Below, one piece after another: positions 41,612 to 64,000 of a DNA stretch of 64,000 nt. Below the pieces are notes generated by a model. The model had not been told where the DNA came from and did not search any database. It was given only the letters and a program-made list of their open reading frames with translations. Within the stretch, counting starts at the first letter, position 1. Every line of letters begins with the position of its first letter. Made by a program: the position numbers and the translations under genes. The stretch comes from Axinella damicornis. Its lineage: Eukaryota > Porifera > Demospongiae > Axinellida > Axinellidae. The DNA lies in NCBI GenBank assembly GCA_963931865.1, contig OZ007511.1, positions 487,836 to 551,835 of the forward strand. Reading direction: 5' to 3'.

Positions 41612-42150
41612 TGGAGAGCAAAGAAGAGGCCCTCTGCTCCAGTGTACTGAAGAGCTGTGTATGGAGATGGAACTCCTGATAGTGTTGAGAGCAAAGAAGA
41701 GGCCCTCTGCTCCAGTGTACTGAAGAGCTGTGTATGGAGATGGAACTCCTGATAGTGTGGAAAGCAAAGAAGAGGCCCAGTGTACTGAAGAGCTGTGTAT
41801 GGAGATGGAACTCCTGATAGTGTGGAAAGCAAAGAAGAGGCCCTCTGCTCCAGTGTACTGAAGAGCTGTGTATGGAGATGGAACTCCTGATAGTGTGGAG
41901 AGCAAAGAAGAGGCCCTCTGCTCCAGTGTACTGAAGAGCTGAGTATGGAGATGGAACTCCTGATAGTGTGGAAAGCAAAGAAGAGGCCCTCTGCTCCAGT
42001 GTACTGAAGAGCTGTGTATGGAGATGGAACTCCTGATAGTGTGGAAAGCAAAGAAGAGGCCCTCTGCTCCAGTGTACTGAAGAGCTGTGTATGGAGATGG
42101 AACTCCTGATAGTGTGGAGAGCAAAGAAGAGGCCCTCTGCTCCAGTGTAC
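41612..42150. repeat. 73-bp minisatellite, about 7 copies
   Basis: The unit contains AGAGCAAAGAAGAGGCCCTC, CAGTGTACTGAAGAGCTGTG and TGGAACTCCTGATAGTGTGG. One copy (about 41765-41825) lacks about 9 bases. The long minus-strand ORFs are artefacts. Confidence 0.95.
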
Positions 42151-42159
42151 ATAACTCAA

Positions 42160-43310
42160 GTACCACAGAGATCGAATCCAGAGATGGTGGGTAATGGGTT
42201 GGGAGGTGGGAAACCTCTCAGCTGTTTTGGGGTTTGGGCCAAACACTCAGAGAGGAAAGCCTGACCACTTACAAACTCCAACTTCTCTCTTTCCTCCCTG
42301 TCGCATTACAGGTGCACAAGAACTGCTTCACACACACGTACACACAGACCCACACACCCACATTCCCCTTGCAACTTTGTCATGCTTTGCAACCTCATCA
42401 CTGCTCCCTCCAGAATACCGGACTTCACGCTCCACCACTACCTACAAGCACCCTTTGTAGGTTAGCTATAGGCTTTGACAAATCTCTACAGAAAAAAATG
42501 CCCGTCAATAACACGGACAAAATTCTTGTTTTATGAATATTATTGCTAGCCATTAGTATTATATATACATAAGTGGTTGAACTTTCCATTTTGTATTTTG
42601 TACAAGGCTGGTTTGCTAACCACAGCGTTACTTTCCAGCCACAAAAGCCTGATGCTCCATTTCACTTCGCTGTAAGAAATGCTTCAAGCAACATGCTTCA
42701 CGCGTATGGAGATACATCGGCTGACCTCTCCACTATATGCATGCGCAGGGCACACAATATGCACACAGGGTAGATATATTGATTGACCCTCCCCACAATA
42801 CGCATGTGCAGGTTAAATACATGTACATCGACTGACCCCCATGTACAGGGGTTGCATGCAACCATGTGCACGCTATCCAGCCACCATGGACACAGAGACA
42901 ATCTCGCAGGGAGGGGGGGGGGGGGGGGGGGAATCAATGGCCAGTGAGCTCCAGTTACCATCACTAATAAGCTGAAGGTCACCTTTCAAAGAGAGCAATT
43001 GAATCACCCAATGCGATCAAGTGTGCCAAGAGGCCAATATAAATTATAACTTAGAAGGTCAGAACAACAGATTTCACTATCTTTGTTTGCCTCCACGGCT
43101 CTAAATGGCACTGCTCTCTACTCCGGACTGTGTTTACGTTAATGAACTTAACACACAGTAATTGGAGCAATTAAGGCTAAAGTCAAACAGCCATCAGCAC
43201 CCTCCCATCTGTCTGATGACACCCATGCCAAACTTGGTAGCTAGGGACTATTCCGAGCAGTGCTCAGATGCAGGTGGCTCTGCTCCATCAGACCACTCTG
43301 ATCTTCCATC
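42160..43310. other. No gene recognised
   Basis: Non-coding, with a poly-G run at about 42905-42930 and ATATGCAT/GCACA-rich text at 42700-42870. Confidence 0.4.
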
Positions 43311-43312
43311 CG

Positions 43313-43795
43313 GCCAAGTGCAAGGTAGTAAGCGCAGATGGCAATGGTCTTCGATCCAGCCATGTGCAAGCTAGTAATCGCAGATGGTAATGATATTCCA
43401 TTCGGCCATGTGCAAGCTAGACGGTAATGATCTTCCATCCGGCCATGTGCAAGCTAGTAATCGCAGATGGTAATGATCTTCCATCCGGCCATGTGCAAGC
43501 TAGACGGTAATGATCTTCCATCCGGCCAAGTGCAAGGTAGTAAGTGCAGATGGTAATGGTCTTCCATCCGGCCATGTGCAAGCTAGATGGTAATGATCTT
43601 CCATCCGGTCAAGTGCAAGCTAGTAAGTGCAGATGGTAATGGTCTTCCATCCGGCCAAGTGCAAGCTAGTAAGTGCAGATGGTAATGATCTTCCATCCGG
43701 CCAAGTGCAAGGTAGTAAGTGCAGACGGTAATGATCTTCCATCCGGCCAAGTGCAAGCTAGTAAGTGCAGATGGTAATGATATTCCATCCGGAAA
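43313..43795. repeat. 36-46 bp minisatellite, about 11 copies
   Basis: Units with GATCTTCCATCCGGCCA(A/T)G, TGCAAGCTAGTAAGTGCAGA and GGTAATG. Shorter units lack the TAAGTGCAGA part. Confidence 0.93.
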
Positions 43796-44550
43796 AACTC
43801 ATGTGAAGCCCGATGTCATATTTTAGGCACTTATAAATAATGCTGGGCGTTATTTTTCGTTCGTAGTGGGTCCCTACTTTCAAGTGGTGTGTTATGTTTA
43901 ATGTGTATGCAGTGGCCGCTGAAACTGTGACAGAACTAGTGTGGATCCTCATGGTGCTAACGTAGTGTGAAAATAGCCATAATTTGAGTTGTTTGGCTTC
44001 CCCGATTAAGCAGTATCTCTGAGAGTTTGCACTCTTGGTCGGGAAACAATCAAGCTGCTTAGCACTCAGGAAAGGCGTGCAGAGAATCCAAGTACACAGC
44101 ATTCGTTTTATATGGATTGCTATACTAGCACGCTAAATTGGAGGTGGGGTGATATTTATAAGTTAAAATCAAGGGGACGTTATTACTAAGCACCTACAGT
44201 AACCAAAGCCCAATATTGAACTGACAGTTGCTACACTGCAGGTCCACAGCACCCATGCCCCATTTGACGCCACTTTACTGCTCCCTGCTGAAGGTGTACC
44301 AACGCTCTGAACCTGTACAATGAACAGCAACAACCTGTGCTTTGTAGTTCATTTTGTCAAGTGACAATTGGTTGGGCAAGCTTGTTCCCAGGCCATGCGG
44401 CCTGGGAATGAGGCTGCACCACCTCATAACGTCACATACTGGCTACTACGGTTGAAACAAGCGGCGGCGATCAGCAATAAACTCTAGTTCAAGCACAATT
44501 TTAGCAATAAATGGTACCCGACCACCCGTGCCAGCTAGCTGTCAGTGTGG
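43796..44550. other. No gene recognised; degenerate fold-back end pair
   Basis: GCTTGTTCCCAGGCC and GGCCTGGGAATGAGGCTG (about 44378-44416) look like a short copy of the fold-back family with mutated ends and no visible target-site duplication. Confidence 0.5.
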
Positions 44551-44554
44551 TGTA

Positions 44555-44715
44555 GCACCCAGAGGCGACCAGTAGCACCTGGAGCCGACCAGTAGCACCC
44601 AGAGCCGACCAGTAGCACCCGGAGCCAACCAGTAGCACCCAGAGCCGACCAGTAGCACCCGGAGCCGACCAGTAGCACCCAGAGCCTACCAGTAGCACCC
44701 AGAGCCTACCAGTGG
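44555..44715. repeat. 20-bp minisatellite, about 8 copies
   Basis: AGAGCCGACCAGTAGCACCC and GGAGCC variants in tandem. Confidence 0.95.
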
Positions 44716-45130
44716 CTCCCACAACAGGAAGGCACACTGTGTCTCATACTTCAAATGATTGTGCAGGAGTCTAGCCTCTGGTTAAAGGACATCCCCTCTT
44801 GCTAAACAAAGAGTCCAGCCTGTGATTAAAGGAACCCCCTTCTTGCTAATAACAAACACACCATTTCCACCTCCACTCCTGGTATGGTCGACTGAGCATC
44901 ACCAACCATACATACACTGTGTGTGGATGCTTCTAAACGGATATGAGCAAGTAAGTTTTCTATTCTTCAGCCTCCCATCCCAGGTTCTCTTCAAAGGGGG
45001 GTTCGAAGCATACTTGAGGGGGACACAATTTTCCTTAAACCCATGAGATATACATTAAAGTTACGCCTACTTTATTTGAAAGATTGACAATATATAGTTC
45101 AGCTACAATCAGATACATGGAGAGTTAGAG

Positions 45131-45161
<31 letters not shown>

Positions 45162-47148
45162 CTCCCCTCCCTTCCACTCCACTGTACTGCTAGTGATGAG
45201 AGGTGCACTAGACGGGTACACTGCAAACCCACGGTAAATACCTGTCCAAACAGCAACCTTAGACACCCTGTGTAAGTGGAAGGGTTCAGTCGGAACAAAC
45301 AGCTACAAATTCCCTAAAAAAATTGCAATTTTACACTAAATTCCTAATGCACCAAACATATGTTCACATCACCACCAAGACTCCACAAAGAGTAGAATTG
45401 CGTACACACACTCACCCCCCACTTCCTTCAGTACATACAGTCCACTCTAGTCTCAAGAGAGGGAGGAGAAGCCACTAACAGTGCTACTAACTGCCGGACC
45501 AGGGTCCCAGTGGAATTGAGGAATATTTGGCTGGCATTCAGAACGCCTTGCGTCTATATCTCACAACATTTTTTCTCAGACTTATTTGCTAATCGCTCAG
45601 CTCGTCCATCAACATACTAATCAAACTGCCAAGAGGGCATGACACCCCAAGAAATAGGACCATGGTGGTCAATACGGCCAAAGAGGTGACCAGGGAGAGA
45701 GCACATCCCTTTACTTTGCATCAAGAACTGGAACAAAATTAATTAACACTGCTATTGACAAACTGCTACTACAAAACAAACAAGCAAAGATTAAATGAAA
45801 TACACAACCCAGTGTAAGGTGCCGTGGTAACATGTCCACTGCAAACCTCATGACTCAAAAGTCACCGCTCCATAATTTGTGAACGTGCTTCAATGAAGCG
45901 AACTACACATTGGATGTGAGATGGCTAAGAGGCCACTTTTCATGGGCACAAGTTAGCAACATTGTGAGTACATGCCTAGCAGTGAACTGGTTGTAGTTGA
46001 ACATGCACTTTGTACTTCAAGTGTGTTCATTGTACCAAAATTGACAGCTCCATGGCAATCCCAAACCTCTGCAAAAATTCCAGTAACACAGCTAGCTACG
46101 CCTCTTGCCCTAATCATAATTTATAGGACCATTGGTCATAACACAACATGGGTGATAAGCTAGCATGGTAACTCACGTCTGAGCGTGTTCCGTTCAACTC
46201 AGTGGGTGTTCCGGGCATACCAAATCGCATGGCACAGATTATGAGAGGTTGTCCTGCCCCGTCCTTCCTTCCCTGGAGATGGGTGAGTCCTCTTGGCGGT
46301 TCTTTTATAGTAGCCTATGTACTGACAGCTTGAGGAACAGGTTTCATACGCTTGCCCTCAGACCAAACGAGGAGGTATGGCTCCTTGCACTGTCAGTCAG
46401 ACGCTTCGTATCGTGCGTATCAGTCGAACGTTCGATAGCTTGCCAGCTTTGTCCGTGCAGCGGTAACTCGCTGTTCAAGGCTCGCGGGAACGTTTTATTG
46501 GGACCATTTTCATTGTCGGCGCTTTGAAGTAGAATTTTGTTAATTTCCTGGGTAAAATCGAAGTCTAAACAAGTTGTATATGTAAATTAGAAGGGGCTTA
46601 CTTTTCATGGTACACATGTTTACACATTCCAAACATTTTAGGAGGCTTTGTAGAAGCCGTCACTTCCAGATTCCAATGTGGCGCCATAGCAACCTGATTG
46701 ACGTTATGCAATTACGTCATTTGTGTATCATGTGACCAAAATGGCAGTCTGAGCTGCTTACTCATTTTGGCAGAGAACGACTTTGTGAGGTGTTCTACAG
46801 TTGCACAAGTGAGGGGGTCTAGTCGTCGTTGCCTGTAGCATTACCGAATTTCCCAAGACGTTGGAATCGGGCGAAAAGTGAGTTTTAAATCGATGTTCCG
46901 GTGAAGTATACTGATGTGTACTTCCAACTGTGACGTGGGGTACCGGGTACATGCTGTTAAGGGTGACAGTTAAGCGAGCAAGACTCCCAACAGCCGGGTT
47001 TACACTGATTATACCGCTCCAAGTGGCCAACAGACAGTTTTCCAGTTGGCACTAACCTCATCGTCAATACATTAAGATTTTGGGCAGGGGTTGGAACGTT
47101 CCAGAATGGCTGGTGCTGCAAGCAAGTTGCTGAAGAGCAGCAGCTGAT
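44716..47148. other. No gene recognised; poly-C run; possible upstream region of USP8
   Basis: C homopolymer of about 30 at 45129-45159. Short ORFs at 46249-46527 and 46758-47030 show no homology I recognise. The DNA from 46.2 kb is less repetitive and CpG-richer, so a promoter could lie here, but none can be defined. Confidence 0.35.
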
Positions 47149-47532
47149 TAGTCTCGGAACCAGACCCTTCGTGCGGGGGAGGAGGAAAGGGTCTGGGCAC
47201 CATCTTACATTCGAGTTGTCCCCAGGTCGGAATGTTGACCTAACAAATCAGAAGCGTTGATTGCGAATGACATCAGGGAAATGATTTTTCTCCAGGCTTT
47301 CTGTGTCACCAGTGACTAGACATGGCGAATCGCTGTGCCGTACCGCGTTACCCGCGAGTGACTGACAAAAGTTGAGGAGAGCAACGAGCAGGTCGACTGT
47401 GATCGTACGCGTGGTATCGCAGTTGATCGCTAATTACCACGCATAATTACGTTCCGTGAGGACAACTCCAATGTAGGAACGTGCCCAGACCCTTTCCTCC
47501 TCCCCCACCTGAAGGGTCTGGTTCCGAGACTA
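47149..47532. mobile_element. 384-bp fold-back element
   Basis: The left TAGTCTCGGAACCAGACCCT...GGGTCTGGGCAC and right GTGCCCAGACCC...GGGTCTGGTTCCGAGACTA ends form inverted repeats of about 50 bp. The core is non-coding. Flanks GCAGCTGAT and GTAGCTATA agree poorly. Confidence 0.8.
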
Positions 47533-47536
47533 GTAG

Positions 47537-47805
47537 CTATAGCTGATGTGGACGTTATCTGGGAGCAGCAGCTGATGTGGACGCTGTCGGGGAGCAACAG
47601 CTGATGTGGACGCTATCATAGAGCAATAGCTGATGTGGACGCTATCGGGGAGCAGCAGCTGCTTGGATGAGGCGGATGCAATCGGGGAGCAGCAGCTGAA
47701 TCGGATGAGATCAGGGTGAGGCAGATGCAGTCGAGGAAGGAGCATCAGCTGGAGCGGACACAATTGGGGAGCAGCAGTTGAAGTCGACGAAATTGGGGAG
47801 CGGCG
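47537..47805. repeat. About 31-bp degenerate minisatellite, 8 copies
   Basis: GGGAGCAGCAGCTGATGTGG with ACGCTATC is repeated with growing divergence to the right. Adjacent to the fold-back element. Confidence 0.85.
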
Positions 47806-47929
47806 TCAAGATTTTGTCAGACCTCTGCACAGAGAGTGTCCGGCGCTGGACTGCTCACGTAAACTAATGTGGAGGCAGTAGCTGAGTGAGCGAAGCTATG
47901 TGTAGTTTCTACAGCTGCAACCACAGTCC

Positions 47930-47969
47930 TATCAGACCCCCCTCCGAGGAAGGTCTGGGAACGAGACTA
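47930..47969. mobile_element. 40-bp fold-back element, left end damaged
   Basis: The right end GGTCTGGGAACGAGACTA is intact; the left is reduced to TATCAGACC. Flanking 9-mers CCACAGTCC (47921-47929) and CCACAGTCA (47970-47978) match at 8 of 9. Confidence 0.7.
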
Positions 47970-48228
47970 CCACAGTCAATGGTCAAACAGCTAAAGGGTA
48001 CTGTCAACAGTCAAAGCAGCTCAGAATATGGTAATGGATAGATCACAATGCAGAATGGAGTGCAACAACATAATCTAGCTAAGTGGAGGGGTCAAAGGTC
48101 AAGTCAAACAGTATCTTTTGCCATGATAGACAGACAGGTACATGTAGCTATCACAGCATGCATGGTACAATGCAATGGCTTCCCCCGTGATACACACACC
48201 TTTGCAGGTGTGTGCGTGTGTGTGAGTC

Positions 48229-61876
<13,648 letters not shown>

Positions 61877-64000
61877 GTAGGGAGGATCATAATTGTGACC
61901 TTGGCCTTTGACCTTTGACCTTTGACCTTGTATTTAGTGACGGATACCCTTGGTAACAAGAAAGAAATATACAAGGAGTCTTTGTTTGAGAGAACCAGTT
62001 GAGACTTGGTCGTGTTTCCTGACCATTCACATGACCTCTGATGCCTGGCCTGCCTGATCCACTTGCCCTTTCAACATCGTTATCAATTGTAGTAGCTCAA
62101 GAGGGGAAAGAGGGTAGGTCTTGCTGAGACTAAGGTCTCTGGCCTCATTCCCAAGCCATGTATGAAAGAAATAACTACAGTATGTGGTCTGGGAATGTGG
62201 CTGAATATAGTGTACATGTACAAGAGGGAGCCGTTGCCTCTCAGTGTACCTTGTTGGTTTGGTTTGGATTTACACGTGAGAGAATGTTCATTGGATTTTG
62301 TTCAATTATTGGGTATAGGTTTCTAAAACAAATTATTGTTAGACAATAACTATTGCCATAATTTGTAATAGAGCCCATTGGAGATCAAGGGCCAGTGCCA
62401 AACTAACGCTTCTTGACCTCTGGAAATGCTGTGGGTGGGAAAGCGTTAAAGATAAACAATAAGATGTGCTCATTTAAGGTGATATTGGTGCTCTAAACAG
62501 ATGGGATTGCCTGATCATTATGCAAGCTTCGTCCTGTTAGTACTGATGCAATGTCTGTGTACCCAAGGAGTGCCAAATTCCTTTAGGCATTCAATTCCCT
62601 TTTGGTGAATGCCAGGGACTAGATGTTGTGAAATACTGAGGTCTAATCAGGGATCATGTCAGGAAGGAGACCCTAGGGGGTACTGCTGAGCTTAGCTTGC
62701 TTGCTGGTGACAGAGGTCCGTGAGGTCATCTCTCTTCGCAGCTGACAGCTAATTAGCCTCATTCCCAGGCCTTTTTCAACTTCAGTTTTTGATCACTTAC
62801 CGTATGTAAAGATGATGGAGAAGGCCTGGGGAATCTTACCACAAGGCCCGTGCAGAGTATGCTGTCACGCCTCCTTTGCAACAGCACTCATGCTATGAAC
62901 CAACCTTACATTCTGTGCTAGCTACGAAGATAGCCAGCAGGGAGCTACAGCGAGAATATGAAGCATACCCAGGCTAGAAGCCATGGCTCCAAAGGGTTGC
63001 TGAGTGACAAACGTAGACATATTAGGAAGGGGTCCCTGGGGGTGTGGTGTACTGCTGATCTTAGCGTCATGCTGTTGTACATGTGATGAAAACTTTTTCT
63101 GACCTCATCCTCAAGTTCTCTTTGCTGCTGTGGTTCCCATAACGTACAGCTGTACATTCACTGAAGGTCCATATGCTAATGACAGTGTCAAATTCTTCGG
63201 TGCTTTACTGAAGGTAGGTGTACTGCTGATCTTAGCATCACGCTGTTGTGGTTGTGATGAAAACTTTTGCCTGACCTCATCCCCCATTTCTGTTTGCTGC
63301 TATGGTTGCAGCTGTGCACTTCAATGAAGGTCCAGATGCTAATGAATTCCATTACGATGTAACGAGATGGGGGGGGGGGGGGGGGGGGGCGGGCAACTGG
63401 TGAGCGAATAGCCTTAAACCCCCCTCTGACGTGCCTGGAGTAGTGATATGGCACACGGAATATAGTAGCCGTTTAGAATTCCATTTCAGTCTGTGTTTAC
63501 AGACCGTAGGCAAAATGGAACCGAATGAGAAACATTTTGGTGCTTCCGTTGTACCCAGGCTTTCCTGTTTTGGTTTGCCTCGCAGCTTTGTAGAAATGAG
63601 GAGGATGCCTAGACTTCCATGTGAAGCGGTACCACAGTGACATTGCCAAAACTGCAACACAGAGTCTAGGACGGAAGCCTGGGTACAAGGCTGCGTGTTT
63701 TGGTATAACTGTATTGGTAACTACTTAGGTAGAAACTCTTCATCACATGACCTCCCTTTACGATCACATGACACCACCTGATGCGAACATTTCAGTTGAC
63801 TGTGATGACAACCACAAAATGCATTACATGACCTGCCTTTGTGATCACATGACATCACTTGATGTGGACATTTTGATGTAATTATGATGACAACAATTTA
63901 ACTTGAAATGATTGATCACATGACCTTCCTCGCAATCACATGAGTCCCCCCCCTCTGACCTTCCTCACAATCATAATATTATGAGCCCCTCCCCCTCCCA
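61877..64000. other. USP8 intron running to the window edge
   Basis: No exon matching the next USP8 segment (second zinc-knuckle pair, His box) was found. Fold-back family ends occur near 62145-62203 (both ends, mutated), 62754-62830 and 63553-63690. A tandem duplication of about 170 bp (GTACTGCTGATCTTAGC to AAGGTCCA-ATGCTAATGA) lies at 63047-63350, a poly-G run at 63370-63389, and CACATGAC-rich about 94-bp repeats at 63740-63945. Confidence 0.6.

Noticed and set aside
41474..42246. Minus-strand ORFs of 195-239 codons (LEQRASSLLSTLSGVPSPY type)
   Set aside because: Created by the 73-bp minisatellite, open in three frames at once.
46249..46527. 92-codon ORF upstream of USP8 as a small gene
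   Set aside because: No homology, poor start context, and neither strand shows splice-supported continuation.
63130..63327. Plus-strand ORF with CTFTEGPYANDSVKFFGALL as the next USP8 exon
   Set aside because: It does not resemble the USP catalytic core and lies in a tandem duplication; the second copy lacks the frame.

Overview
This window is animal (metazoan) nuclear DNA. Every gene is split into many short exons with GT-AG introns, and the set includes metazoan-type genes: a class I bHLH E-protein, a WAVE/SCAR protein, the golgin GORAB and the deubiquitinase USP8. The divergent E-protein basic region, compact introns, abundance of minisatellites and long G/C homopolymers suggest an early-branching animal. 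A sponge is my best guess, but this is inference and not proven by the window.

Layout. A minisatellite at 1-430 lies upstream of the 3' part of a Rab-family GTPase (+, exons 1336-3290). A WAVE/SCAR gene follows tail-to-tail (-, 3720-7828, complete, 431 aa predicted). It shares a 183-bp divergent promoter interval with GORAB (+, 8012-10605, complete, 484 aa predicted). Next comes an E-protein gene of the TCF3/4/12 (daughterless) class (-, 13305-20068, with its 5' end not found). From about 20.1 to 47.1 kb I find no convincing gene; the stretch is filled with minisatellites, decayed duplications and small mobile elements, and part of it may be the E-protein's 5' intron. USP8 (+, from 48229) fills the rest and runs off the right edge with 15 exons visible. 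It has the N-terminal MIT-like domain, a rhodanese domain, a very long proline-rich and coiled-coil exon, a WW domain, two STAM-SH3-type motifs and the Cys box of the catalytic domain.

How the genes relate. They are unrelated housekeeping and regulatory genes: endosomal traffic (Rab, USP8), Golgi (GORAB), actin nucleation (WAVE) and transcription (E-protein). I see no operon-like system. The reading frame closes across every exon junction I propose in WAVE, GORAB, the E-protein and USP8, which is strong internal support for those models.

Most notable are three things. (1) A family of short fold-back elements with ends TAGCCTCGTTCCCAGGCC, several flanked by 9-10 bp direct repeats that look like target-site duplications. 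(2) A 1.94-kb element with terminal inverted repeats that has split a minisatellite inside a USP8 intron and carries unrecognised decayed reading frames. (3) Tandem duplications that repeatedly include exon edges and splice sites, including a possible in-frame 27-nt duplicated microexon in WAVE and a tandem acceptor in the E-protein gene that would add 24 residues in frame.
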